The notes under the pieces: model-generated | What the model saw: only the letters and a program-made list of their open reading frames with translations | Databases searched by the model: none | What the model was told of the DNA's origin: nothing | Made by a program: the position numbers and the translations under genes | Source of the DNA: Desulfobacteraceae bacterium | GTDB lineage: Bacteria > Desulfobacterota > Desulfobacteria > Desulfobacterales > SURF-7 | Length of the DNA stretch: 64,000 bases | Reading direction: 5' to 3' | Assembly (NCBI GenBank): GCA_003599865.1 | Contig: QZKS01000035.1 | Coordinates: 1 to 64,000, forward strand | In this document: in pieces, positions 28,935-36,728 of the stretch | Layout of the letters: every line of letters starts with the position of its first letter | Position numbering within the stretch: the stretch's first letter is position 1

Positions 28935-30106
28935 TTCCCGTAACTCTCACGACAAATCGTATCATACACGACCCTGACCGGTATGTTTTTTTGGATGGCA
29001 ATATCGCGGCATATCTCATACTCCGGAACAATAATCGTTACACCATCCGGTTTTGTGATCTGTTTTGCCTTAAGCCTGCCAAAAGAAGTTTCAATTTCTA
29101 CGATACGGCGAGCAAGGCTGCGCCGTTCCATTTCGTAAAACCTGACTCCGGATGTTGTTGTTTCCATCAGAATTCGATCAAGGATCTTATCCCGACAGGA
29201 TGCCGGGCAGACAACCTGTATCAAGGTCCCGGGTCGATTCTTTTTCATATATACCGGAATCCAGTAAACATCCAGAGCGCCATCCTCAAACAACCTCTCC
29301 ATGATAAATCCGAATATTTCAGGATTCATGTCATCAATACAGGTTTCCAGGACCTCCACTTTTTCATCTGCCCGGATGGAACGATCTTTCTTTTTTTCAC
29401 CGATCATGATCCGCAACAGATTGGGGATGTCTCCCATATCCCTTTTTCCGGCGCCATATCCGATCTTTTCAATCTTCATATCCGGCATACCGTGAAATTC
29501 AACGGCGAGGGTTGTTATGATTGCCGCACCAGTCGGTGTAACGAGCTCATGCTGAATATCCGTACCCTGGACCGGTATGTTTTTTAAAATCTCAAGTGTT
29601 GCCGGTGCCGGCACAGGTAACCTGCCATGACTGCAGGTTACAAAACCGCTTCCCAGAGGAAGCCGGGAAGCCGATACGCTTGAAATCTTCAAAAAGTCCA
29701 CACATAAGGCGGTTCCAACAATATCGACAATGGCGTCTACACCGCCGACTTCGTGAAAATGAACCTTGTCAATGGGACATCCATGAATCTCTGCCTCTGC
29801 CTGAGCGATTCTGGAAAAAATTGCCAGACTCATCTCTTTCACAGAAGGCGGGAGATCACCCGCATGGAGCAGAGACTGAATTGCCGAATAATCCCTTGAT
29901 GGAGCAGATTTGGATTCAAGCACCAGGATATCCACAGCCTGAATCCCATTGCGGTTAGCCTTCCTCTCTTCGATATGAAACTCTTTTTTCGGCAGTACGC
30001 GGCCTATTGACTCAAGCAAAAAGGAAACCGGTACACCAAGATCGACAAATGCGGCAAGCGTCATATCTCCGCTTATTCCGGAAAAACAATCAAAATATGC
30101 ATCCAT
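28931..30106 (-). CDS. larC: Nickel-pincer cofactor biosynthesis protein LarC
   Basis: 391-aa cyclometallase family protein inserting nickel into the pyridinium-3,5-bisthiocarboxylic acid cofactor of lactate racemase-type enzymes. N-terminal AYFDCFSGISGDMTLAAF, then HFHEVGGVDAIVDIVG, ELVTPTGAAIITTLA and the C-terminal VLETCIDDMNPEIFGFIMER, all typical. It is one continuous frame, unlike the Lactobacillus plantarum gene, which needs a frameshift. No larA, larB or larE is in the window. Confidence 0.92.
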   Translation of the reverse strand: MDAYFDCFSGISGDMTLAAFVDLGVPVSFLLESIGRVLPKKEFHIEERKANRNGIQAVDILVLESKSAPSRDYSAIQSLLHAGDLPPSVKEMSLAIFSRIAQAEAEIHGCPIDKVHFHEVGGVDAIVDIVGTALCVDFLKISSVSASRLPLGSGFVTCSHGRLPVPAPATLEILKNIPVQGTDIQHELVTPTGAAIITTLAVEFHGMPDMKIEKIGYGAGKRDMGDIPNLLRIMIGEKKKDRSIRADEKVEVLETCIDDMNPEIFGFIMERLFEDGALDVYWIPVYMKKNRPGTLIQVVCPASCRDKILDRILMETTTSGVRFYEMERRSLARRIVEIETSFGRLKAKQITKPDGVTIIVPEYEICRDIAIQKNIPVRVVYDTICRESYGK

Positions 30107-30159
30107 ATGCTGTTATCCTGACGGGAACTCCATTGTTAAATCTATTATAATTGTACATG

Positions 30160-31296
30160 CTATTCCGAATGCAGTCGAATGATCTCCAGCAACAGATTTG
30201 CGGTTTGAACCATGTCTTCCAGTTTGATGGATTCTCTAACCGTATGCATATCCGTCATCCCGGTTCCAATCACCCCGGCCATGATGCCATTTTTAAAAAA
30301 AATGTTGGCATCCGAGCCGCCTCCTGTTGACTTGAGCCTCAATGATCTGCCGAGATTTTTTGCGGCCTGCTGCGCAATCGTAATCACAGGATGACTTTCC
30401 GGTATGTCGGTAAGAGGGAAATCGTTTTCTATGGTATATTCCAATCTGGGAAATTCCGATTCGCTTTCATTTTCTATTTTCAATTTTACAGCGTTTTGAA
30501 ACGATTTTAACATGCGGTCTGTTACCGCTTGCAGTTTTTCGATATTATGACTTCTCACTTCTCCATGTGCTGTAACAACACTGGGAACAATATTCGTTGC
30601 TACCCCTCCGGTTATCACCCCGATATTACATGTCGTCTCATGATCAATCCGCCCAAGCTCAAGATTCGCGATGGCCTTGGAGGCATAGTAAATCGCATTG
30701 ACCCCATCTTCCGGTGCAACGCCGGCATGTGCATCCTTTCCAATAATTTTAAACTCCAGTCGATTGGCGGAAGGTGCCCGGTTTACAATGATCCCGGTAT
30801 CCGATGTATCAAGGACATATCCCTGTGTTGCGGATATCAGATTAAAATCAAAATGCTTTGCCCCCTGCAATCCGATTTCCTCGCAAGTGGTCAGAACAAA
30901 TTCAAGAGGACAATGAGGCAATCGTTTTTCCATCAGGACAGTGATCACTTCCAGAATGATCGCAATCGCGCTTTTATCATCTGCGCCTAAAACCGTACTC
31001 CCATCGCTTGTAAAAATACCATTCCGCAGTCTGGGTTTGATTCCATGCCCCGGCTCAACCGTATCCATGTGGGCACTTAATAACAGCGGAGAAGCAGACC
31101 GGTTCCCTTTAAATTTCAAAACCAGATTGCCGGTATTGCTGCCGGTGGCTTTATCGGATTGATCCATTTGACAGACCGCCCCCAGTTCTCGGGCAATTTT
31201 TTGTATTTCAAGCGATAAAGCCTGTTCCTGGCCGGAGACACTGTCAATTGATACCATTCGCATGAACAGATTCGTCAAGCGCTCTTTGTTTATCAT
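30160..31296 (-). CDS. M20 family metallopeptidase (PepT-like)
   Basis: About 378-aa di-zinc peptidase of the M20 family, closest by eye to tripeptidase-T-like enzymes. Metal and catalytic residues appear in LLSAHMDTVEPGHG, VLGADDKSAIAII, LTTCEEIGLQGAKH and the C-terminal TDMHTVRESI. A dimerisation insert occupies roughly residues 185-290. The ATG at 31296 is preferred because GAGGA precedes it by 5-6 nt; an in-frame ATG lies six codons upstream at 31314. Substrate is inferred to be small peptides. Confidence 0.87.
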   Translation of the reverse strand: MINKERLTNLFMRMVSIDSVSGQEQALSLEIQKIARELGAVCQMDQSDKATGSNTGNLVLKFKGNRSASPLLLSAHMDTVEPGHGIKPRLRNGIFTSDGSTVLGADDKSAIAIILEVITVLMEKRLPHCPLEFVLTTCEEIGLQGAKHFDFNLISATQGYVLDTSDTGIIVNRAPSANRLEFKIIGKDAHAGVAPEDGVNAIYYASKAIANLELGRIDHETTCNIGVITGGVATNIVPSVVTAHGEVRSHNIEKLQAVTDRMLKSFQNAVKLKIENESESEFPRLEYTIENDFPLTDIPESHPVITIAQQAAKNLGRSLRLKSTGGGSDANIFFKNGIMAGVIGTGMTDMHTVRESIKLEDMVQTANLLLEIIRLHSE

Positions 31297-31363
31297 CCGA
31301 TCCTCATTATCCATAATTTGGTTGACAGAAAAAAACGAACAATACTATAGTACCAACCCGAAT

Positions 31364-31461
31364 GGAAGTGCGCAGCTTACTGGTGAGGCTCCCGGACTTC
31401 AAATCCGGTGTGAGGCGCTAAAACCGTCTCGGGTGGGTTCGATTCCCATGCACTTCCGCCA
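31364..31461 (+). tRNA. selC: tRNA-Sec (anticodon TCA)
   Basis: 98-nt selenocysteine tRNA. The 8-bp acceptor stem GGAAGTGC (31364-31371) pairs with GCACTTCC (31450-31457), followed by discriminator G and an encoded CCA (31459-31461). The anticodon arm CCGGA-CTTCAAA-TCCGG (31392-31408) has TCA at 31399-31401. A long variable arm follows, then the 5-bp T stem GTGGG/CCCAT (31433-31449). The 8+5 architecture and UCA anticodon are diagnostic. selA and selB are not in the window. Confidence 0.95.
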
Positions 31462-31510
31462 TATCTTATTGAAATTAATTAATAATTAAATAAAAAATCA
31501 CTAAAATTTG

Positions 31511-31529
31511 TGGCCCAGAGCTGGCCCAG
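31511..31529. repeat. TGGCCCAG direct repeats, possible integrase arm sites
   Basis: Two exact TGGCCCAG copies (31511-31518 and 31522-31529), 11 nt apart, about 50 nt beyond the 3' end of tRNA-Sec. Short direct repeats at this position are often arm-type sites of tRNA-targeting phage integrases. No integrase gene is left and no second copy of the tRNA 3' end was found, so this is a weak inference. Confidence 0.35.
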
Positions 31530-31560
31530 GATATACTTTGGAATATCTAACATTGCAATA

Positions 31561-31597
31561 AAAAAAGTCCGATCATTGTTTTAGAACGGCCTTTTTT
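31561..31597 (-). terminator. Probable bidirectional intrinsic terminator
   Basis: AAAAAAGTCCG (31561-31571) pairs, with one mismatch, with CGGCCTTTTTT (31587-31597) around a 15-nt loop. A-runs and T-runs flank both sides, so it could stop transcription from either direction. It overlaps the stop codon of the small minus-strand ORF ending at 31573. Confidence 0.5.
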
Positions 31598-31803
31598 AAA
31601 TCAAAAAAATAAATATAATTTTTGATCAAGTAAAGTACCAAGAGATTAAAAAGAGCAAGTACCTTGCTTCGCTGATTCTGAATATGCTGCCTGTTCAATG
31701 ACCTGCCAACCGGAGTAATCAGAACGATTTTACTTTTCAGCATGATCGCATGACATTCCCCGGGAAGATCAAACCACCTATCGTAACAAATTATATTTGT
31801 CAT
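31573..31803 (-). CDS. Small hypothetical protein
   Basis: 76-aa ORF whose ATG overlaps the stop of the preceding truncated exonuclease ORF as ATGA, suggesting it is translated with it. No family recognised. The sequence is Leu/Ile/Lys-rich with one hydrophobic stretch near residues 52-66. It may be the decayed remainder of a longer phage-derived gene rather than a functional one. Confidence 0.35.
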   Translation of the reverse strand: MTNIICYDRWFDLPGECHAIMLKSKIVLITPVGRSLNRQHIQNQRSKVLALFNLLVLYLIKNYIYFFDLKKAVLKQ

Positions 31804-31970
31804 CGTCCCATCCCCAAATCTGCGATCTGGTCTTTTTTCTTTTTTTCGATGTCTGCCTTGATTTTTTCAGGATCTTTCAGGTTCCCCGCCGGTTTGACTT
31901 CGGGCAGTATGTCTACCATTGTTTTATTCGCAATCGTTTCAAGGTCAAATGCACACGGTTTTTTAAACAT
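31800..31970 (-). pseudogene. Truncated phage-type 3'-5' exonuclease N-terminus
   Basis: 56-aa ORF with AAGGAG 11 nt before its ATG. It contains AFDLETIANK (the DxE of a DnaQ/PolB-type exonuclease I motif), then ILPEVKPAGNLKDPEKIKAD and a Lys-rich helix. This matches, from memory, the first 50-60 residues of the PolB-related exonucleases of many prophages, which are normally over 200 aa; the later exonuclease motifs are absent. It is the strongest sign that the selC-adjacent patch is a decayed element. The family call needs a profile search. Confidence 0.45.
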
Positions 31971-32030
31971 TCGTTTATTTTCTCCTTTTAAATTGACTTT
32001 TGTCTAATTTTGGCCTAAACAAGGCTAAGA

Positions 32031-32591
32031 ATGAAAAAAAACAAACTTCAAAAAACCGTTGAGCGGTCTGGCTATACTTATGATGAGATTGCTCAATCCA
32101 TCAAAGGGGACTGCCATCTCTCAACCATTCAAAAAATATGCAAGGGAACCCGGTACGCTTCCCTTGAGCTTGCAAAAGACCTATCCGACTTTTTCAACGA
32201 GCCAGATCTTTGGAAATCCATAGTCAATCCCAAAAAAGTCAGGCGCAGGCGTGTTGACAATAAAAAAATAGCCCGACAAAAAATAAAAAAAATAGAACTC
32301 GGATTATTAAAAAGCGATACAGGCATTGAATCAGAAAAGGTTTGCAGCGCCTTAAACACAACTCTTTCAGACGTAAAAAATATACAACTTCCGGTTCCAG
32401 AGGAACAGTGCTTAATCGTCCCTATCATTGTTGAAACAACGTTCCCACGGTTAAATTCTTATTTACAGGCATTAAAATACGGAATTGAAGATAACGACCC
32501 TGATTATATAATTGAACAGATTGAAAGTTTTTCCAAGTATGCAAAAAAAACAGTATCAGAAAAAATAAACAAAGAAAACGCTGCAAAGTAG
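32031..32591 (+). CDS. HTH regulator, phage-repressor-like
   Basis: 186 aa. The N-terminal 50 residues form a helix-turn-helix of XRE/Cro character (SGYTYDEIAQSIKGDCHLST then IQKICKGTRYASLELAKDL), followed by a basic linker (KKVRRRRVDNKK) and a C-terminal helical region of unknown function. It is divergent from the truncated exonuclease ORF, as repressors often are from early phage genes. A TTGACT/TAAACA promoter-like pair with 17-nt spacing lies at 31993-32021, unusually close to the start. Confidence 0.6.
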   Translation: MKKNKLQKTVERSGYTYDEIAQSIKGDCHLSTIQKICKGTRYASLELAKDLSDFFNEPDLWKSIVNPKKVRRRRVDNKKIARQKIKKIELGLLKSDTGIESEKVCSALNTTLSDVKNIQLPVPEEQCLIVPIIVETTFPRLNSYLQALKYGIEDNDPDYIIEQIESFSKYAKKTVSEKINKENAAK

Positions 32592-32825
32592 TCATATCAA
32601 GAATTAAACAGTTGTTGTGTGTAATGTTTATCAACGAAAGGATTTACGTTGAATAATTTAAGTGTGCAATATGGAAACTGAAAAAGATAGCGAATCAAGT
32701 TCTGGAGGCTCTAATACAAATGGGCGATTAATAATCCTAAGAAAGTGCAAGATTTCGAATCTCACAAACATAAATCTCTTGAAACAAACCTCAGTATGAT
32801 TTATTATCATACCAGAGGCGAGGTT

Positions 32826-33068
32826 ATGACAACATCAAAAATTGCGATCACAATTGATCAAAATACATTAAATCGACTGGACCTGCTGGTCAAGTCCCGC
32901 TTTTTCCCAAATCGCAGTCGTGCCATACAAGAGGCTGTAGCGGAAAAACTGGAACGTCTTGAAAAGACCAGACTTGCAAGGGAAAGCGCCAAGCTGAACC
33001 CCGAATTTGAACAGGAACTATCGGAAGAAGGTTTTGATACGGAAATAGCTGAATGGCCGGAATACTAA
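32826..33068 (+). CDS. Ribbon-helix-helix antitoxin of a MazEF-type pair
   Basis: 80-aa protein from the ATG at 32826 (GAGGCGAGG upstream); the longer frame from 32745 lacks a ribosome site. The N-terminal KIAITIDQNTLNRLDLLVKS and FPNRSRAIQEAVAEKLERL form a ribbon-helix-helix DNA-binding/dimer domain. The acidic C-terminus (EQELSEEGFDTEIAEWPEY) is typical of the toxin-binding tail. It overlaps the toxin gene by 16 nt, and the pair probably autoregulates. Confidence 0.85.
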   Translation: MTTSKIAITIDQNTLNRLDLLVKSRFFPNRSRAIQEAVAEKLERLEKTRLARESAKLNPEFEQELSEEGFDTEIAEWPEY

Positions 33069-33391
33069 GAGGGGATATCATCTGGGCGGATTTGAACCCC
33101 GCGATTGGCCATGAACAATCAGGCCTGCGACCGATACTCATACTGAGTCATGAAGTATTTAACAAAAACTCCGGTACGGTTATTGCCGTTGCAATTACCA
33201 GTCAGCCTCAAAAAGCCGGTTTTCCATTGACTCTAGAAATAGAAAACAAAAAGCTGACGAAAAAATCATGGGTGAAGATCAGCCAGGTTCGAACATTGTC
33301 GGTAAAACGCCTGCGAAACAAGATTGGTGTTGCGACATCCGAAGAATTGGATTTAATCGTTGAAGGGCTGAATGAGATAATTGGAGACTAA
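33053..33391 (+). CDS. MazF/PemK family mRNA interferase toxin
   Basis: 112-aa toxin expected to cleave mRNA at short sequence motifs. Family features: RGDIIWADLNPAIGHEQSGL, RPILILSHEVFN, the conserved AITSQPQKAGFPLTL and WVKISQVRTLSVKRL. Full length, no frameshift. Encoded directly after its RHH antitoxin and followed by a hairpin terminator. Located in the accessory patch next to tRNA-Sec. Confidence 0.92.
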   Translation: MAGILRGDIIWADLNPAIGHEQSGLRPILILSHEVFNKNSGTVIAVAITSQPQKAGFPLTLEIENKKLTKKSWVKISQVRTLSVKRLRNKIGVATSEELDLIVEGLNEIIGD

Positions 33392-33414
33392 AATTATCTG
33401 AGAACAAGACCTCA

Positions 33415-33458
33415 AACGGCTTTGCAACCCATCTCTTTTCCGGTATTACAAAGCCGTT
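33415..33458 (+). terminator. Intrinsic terminator after the toxin gene
   Basis: AACGGCTTTG (33415-33424) pairs perfectly with CAAAGCCGTT (33449-33458) across a 24-nt loop and is followed by a T-rich run (CTTCTTTTC). It lies 23 nt after the mazF stop. The loop is longer than usual. Confidence 0.65.
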
Positions 33459-33493
33459 CTTCTTTTCATACTATTAGAGAAACGATAAAGAAA

Positions 33494-33519
33494 AAAGAGC
33501 ATTACAGTAATGACTCTTT
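33494..33519 (-). terminator. Terminator hairpin spanning the DUF2780 gene stop
   Basis: On the minus strand AAAGAG-T-CATTAC folds back on GTAATG-CTCTTT and continues into a T-run (33491-33493). The stem includes the TAA stop at 33502-33504, so terminator and coding end overlap. Confidence 0.6.
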
Positions 33520-33978
33520 CAAACTGCTCATCAATTTTTCGCCTCCCTTTTCTTTCACATAATCATAAATGATCGGCATGAATTGACCGACCATATCACC
33601 GCTGAGACCCAGTTTTTGAAAAGAGCTTTTCAGGTCCGCCATTTTATCAAGCTTGCTGGAACTGCTGCCGAACATGGAAGAGATCCCGCTAAATAGATCC
33701 GATTTTTGTTCCGGTTCCGGAGAAGCGGAAATCATTTTTTCAATGCCTGGAATTTTGCTTGCGAGACTGGTGTAATCCTGCTCACTCAGCCCCTGCTTTG
33801 CCATTTTAAAAATAGAACCAGCCCCTCCTTCCGCCTGCCCCTGAGAAATCCCCAGTTGACTGGTAAGCATTCCAACCAATCCGGAATCCTCGGCATGAAC
33901 AAACCCCGGATGAATATTCGCAACAAAATATACGAATACCAGCACGATCACCTGACCAACTGATTGAGTTTTCATCAT
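33502..33978 (-). CDS. Exported DUF2780-like protein
   Basis: 158 aa with a signal peptide (about residues 1-28, cleavage near HAEDSG). The mature part GLVGMLTSQLGISQGQAEGG, then IPGIEKMISASP, LGLSGDMVGQFMPIIYDYVK and a short helical tail match the DUF2780 pattern of small, low-complexity exported proteins of unknown function. Two adjacent ATGs can start it; the second is 7 nt after AGGAG. Monocistronic. Confidence 0.75.
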   Translation of the reverse strand: MMKTQSVGQVIVLVFVYFVANIHPGFVHAEDSGLVGMLTSQLGISQGQAEGGAGSIFKMAKQGLSEQDYTSLASKIPGIEKMISASPEPEQKSDLFSGISSMFGSSSSKLDKMADLKSSFQKLGLSGDMVGQFMPIIYDYVKEKGGEKLMSSLKESLL

Positions 33979-34256
33979 ACGTCTCCTTTAGCATCAAAAT
34001 TATTTTATCCATGTCACCTGAATATCGTGTCAAAAATATCTTTTGCAGTATCATTTTACGCAAAGAAGATCAATCCATCGATTGATCTGTCCATCACCTC
34101 TTAATGGGAATCATAAAAAAACATGGATGCCAATTCTTTAAAAACAGTTTTTTCACTTGCATAGCGCTCTGGTTATCTTTATAAAGATGATCTTATTTGA
34201 TACAAAATAAAAACAATCCGGCTGCCAAAGCCTCAAATAGACAGAGTGAAAATATC

Positions 34257-35576
34257 ATGACTCAAAATACGTTACGAAGAAATATCGAACATGTCGGATG
34301 GGGGCAATTAACCTATGAAATCCGAAAAATTGTTGCCGTGGGACGCGCCCTTGAAAAGCTGGGTGTATCCATTATCTGGGAAAATATCGGTGACCCGATC
34401 CAAAAAGGAGAAAAAGTCCCCCAGTGGATCAAAAATATCGTTTGTGAGCTGACCGCTGACGATAAAACCTATGGCTATGTGGACACAAAAGGTGTCATGG
34501 AAGCACGGGAATTCCTGGCCGAACAGGTCAACAAAAGAAATGGGCATCAAATTACCCCCGAGGATATCCTGTTTTTCAACGGACTGGGTGATGCGGTTGC
34601 CAAAATTTTTACCTATCTTCGAAGAGAAGCACGCGTCATCGGCCCTTCACCGGCCTATTCCACCCACTCTTCAGCGGAAGCAGCACATTCGGGATACGAT
34701 CATCTGACCTATGAGCTGGACCCGAACAACAACTGGATACCGGACCTGGAAGACCTTGAAAATAAAATAAAATATAATGATTCCATTGCCGGAATGCTGC
34801 TGATCAACCCGGATAACCCGACAGGAGCTGTTTATCCACGCCCTTTGCTGGAAAAAATGATTGATATCGCCAAAAGATACAATATTTTTGTACTCTGCGA
34901 TGAAATCTATGCACATATTGTTTTCAACGGTGCGGAAACAGTTCACCTGAGTGAAGTCATCGGTGAGGTTCCCGGGATCGCATTGCGGGGAATTTCCAAG
35001 GAATTTCCATGGCCGGGTGCGCGGTGTGGATGGATCGAGATTTTCAATCAGGATAAACACCCGGTATTTCAACACTATATCCAAAGCATTACCAATGCCA
35101 AAATGCTGGAAGTCTGCTCCACGAGCCTGCCGCAATATGCGATACCCCTGGTGATGGGAAACCCAAACTATATTCCACACCTGGAAAAACGGAAAAAAAT
35201 GTTTGAGGAGCGGGCAAACGAAGCATTTGAAATTTTTTCCCATGTTAAAGGAATTCATGTCACCAGACCACAGGGCGCATTTTATATGTCCATTCTGTTT
35301 AATGACAATGTCTTAAATAACAGGCAGGTGCTGCCCATTGAAAATAGCGGGGCAAGAGTTTTTGTGGAAGAGAAGGTGATGAATGTCGAACCGGATAAAC
35401 GTTTTGTCTATTATCTGCTGGGTGCAACCGGTATCTGTGTTGTTCCGCTAACCGGATTTTGCTGCTCCCGGCAGGGCTTCAGAATAACACTCCTGGAAGC
35501 GGATGATAACAAAAGAGTTCAGACCTGGCAGACAATAACCAACAGTATCGAAATATATCTGAACTCGGCTCCATAG
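34257..35576 (+). CDS. Class I/II PLP-dependent aminotransferase
   Basis: About 439 aa from the ATG at 34257; an upstream TTG at 34197 is less likely. Fold-type I aminotransferase: DPIQKGEKVPQW, GLGDAVAKIFTYL, INPDNPTGAVYPRPLL, LCDEIYAHIVFNG and the PLP Schiff-base segment GISKEFPWPGARCGW with its Lys. The C-terminus has PLTGFCCSRQGFRITLLE. It resembles alanine/aspartate-type aminotransferases of anaerobes; the substrate cannot be fixed. Stands alone between unrelated genes. Confidence 0.88.
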   Translation: MTQNTLRRNIEHVGWGQLTYEIRKIVAVGRALEKLGVSIIWENIGDPIQKGEKVPQWIKNIVCELTADDKTYGYVDTKGVMEAREFLAEQVNKRNGHQITPEDILFFNGLGDAVAKIFTYLRREARVIGPSPAYSTHSSAEAAHSGYDHLTYELDPNNNWIPDLEDLENKIKYNDSIAGMLLINPDNPTGAVYPRPLLEKMIDIAKRYNIFVLCDEIYAHIVFNGAETVHLSEVIGEVPGIALRGISKEFPWPGARCGWIEIFNQDKHPVFQHYIQSITNAKMLEVCSTSLPQYAIPLVMGNPNYIPHLEKRKKMFEERANEAFEIFSHVKGIHVTRPQGAFYMSILFNDNVLNNRQVLPIENSGARVFVEEKVMNVEPDKRFVYYLLGATGICVVPLTGFCCSRQGFRITLLEADDNKRVQTWQTITNSIEIYLNSAP

Positions 35577-35624
35577 GATCTCTGATCCTGTTTTTTCATA
35601 ACCAGGAGACATAAATTCGTATTT

Positions 35625-35858
35625 TTAATAATTATAGCCAGTTATGATTTCGCTGACCGCGCTGTCCACAAGAACAGCCTTTTTCTTGCATTTGTCGAGA
35701 GATTGCTTGATTCGTGAAATGTCCTTTTTATCAAGGCGATACTCCACGACATTTCCGGATTTTTGATAGGGAGTTCCATGATTGATAATCAAATCCACAT
35801 AATCATCCTTAAAACCTCTTTGGCGTAGTCGTTTCTCTGCGTTCTGTGAAATTTTCAT
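35625..35858 (-). CDS. Small hypothetical protein, DUF4258-like
   Basis: 77 aa from the ATG at 35858, which has a strong AAGGAG. The layout NAEKRLRQRGFKDDYVDLII, then a short strand VVEYRLDKKD and C-terminal VLVDSAVSEIITGYNY, recalls DUF4258-type proteins, a small alpha/beta fold often found near toxin-antitoxin or phage genes. It follows the SeqA-N-like gene by 27 nt, so the two probably form one transcript. Function unknown. Confidence 0.6.
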   Translation of the reverse strand: MKISQNAEKRLRQRGFKDDYVDLIINHGTPYQKSGNVVEYRLDKKDISRIKQSLDKCKKKAVLVDSAVSEIITGYNY

Positions 35859-35885
35859 ACCCTCTCCTTTCTTGTTGATAAACAA

Positions 35886-36440
35886 TCAAGGTAATTGATT
35901 TTTAAAACAATTGATGATTATACCGTCTTTTTTATTCATCCAGTAATACACCTCCCCGGAAACAGGGATATTAAACTTTAACTGCGTCGAAGATTCTGTT
36001 ACCGGCTTGTTGTTTTTTACAATCCACTCACAGGGAACAAAAAAAGCCTCCTCCGCTTTTCCGCAGATAAATACAATCAAACCGCCTTTTTCCTTTTGTT
36101 CCATAAACCTTCTTGTAGGCAAGCCAAAGGAATATTTTTGAACGATATTGCCATCAAGGGGCCAGCCTGCATGGTATAAAAGTGGATAGTCATCAATTTC
36201 CGCTCCATATATTTTTTTTAACCGTAGTCTCTGTTTGTCACCCCGGATGCGGCCAATAATATTCTTGCTTTCCAAGCTTGCGCCGGTTTTTCCGGACACC
36301 TTTCCATCTGTTTTAGGTAAAGAATCTATGTTAAAAACTCTTCTCAGAATTAAATTTGGCGTATCGTTAAAATCTTGAATTCGCTTTCTTAATTCAGAGT
36401 ATACCTCATTATCGATTTTTATCGTTTTTAACTCAATCAT
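35886..36440 (-). CDS. Hypothetical protein with SeqA-like N-terminal domain
   Basis: 184 aa. The first 37 residues (LKTIKIDNEVYSELRKRI, then DTPNLILRRVF) closely follow the SeqA N-terminal ribbon-helix-helix/dimerisation pattern. The linker is Gly/Ser/Lys-rich. The C-terminal 110 residues (YGAEIDDYPLLYHAGWPLDG, GLIVFICGKAEEAFFVPCEW, SGEVYYWMNKKDG) were not recognised. The SeqA GATC-binding domain is absent. Function unknown; DNA binding is suggested by the N-terminus only. Confidence 0.6.
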   Translation of the reverse strand: MIELKTIKIDNEVYSELRKRIQDFNDTPNLILRRVFNIDSLPKTDGKVSGKTGASLESKNIIGRIRGDKQRLRLKKIYGAEIDDYPLLYHAGWPLDGNIVQKYSFGLPTRRFMEQKEKGGLIVFICGKAEEAFFVPCEWIVKNNKPVTESSTQLKFNIPVSGEVYYWMNKKDGIIINCFKNQLP

Positions 36441-36658
36441 AATAAATTACTTATAAAAAAATTATTTATTTTACTTTAATACATGCTTCAACAATATATT
36501 CAAGCAATTTTTTGAATATATTTAATATTTTTTAAAAGTTATCCACCCGAGCGGTACAGGATAAACAAAGAATGACCCTATTATTTCCGTAATAATTTTA
36601 GATACTATTATCGCGACCAGGATACATGATTGAAGTATTTTACTTCATATGTAAATAA

Positions 36659-36695
36659 AAAAAACGTCCATGAACAACCGTTCCGGACGTTTTTT
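36659..36695 (-). terminator. Strong bidirectional intrinsic terminator
   Basis: AAAAAACGTCC (36659-36669) is perfectly complementary to GGACGTTTTTT (36685-36695) with a 15-nt loop. It lies 34 nt past the stop of the Prc protease gene. The rest of the 36441-36728 gap is AT-rich with no gene seen and would hold the promoter of the SeqA-N-like gene. Confidence 0.85.
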
Positions 36696-36728
36696 GCCTG
36701 TATGGAGTCAATCCGGCATGATTCTCGA

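Noticed and set aside
31750-32007. Plus-strand hydrophobic frames opposite the truncated exonuclease
   Set aside because: They are antisense to the better-supported minus-strand ORF with a Shine-Dalgarno and family motif.
32671-32802. About 42-codon plus-strand ORF upstream of the antitoxin
   Set aside because: No ribosome site, low-complexity Ser/Gly/Asn start, no recognisable product; likely chance.
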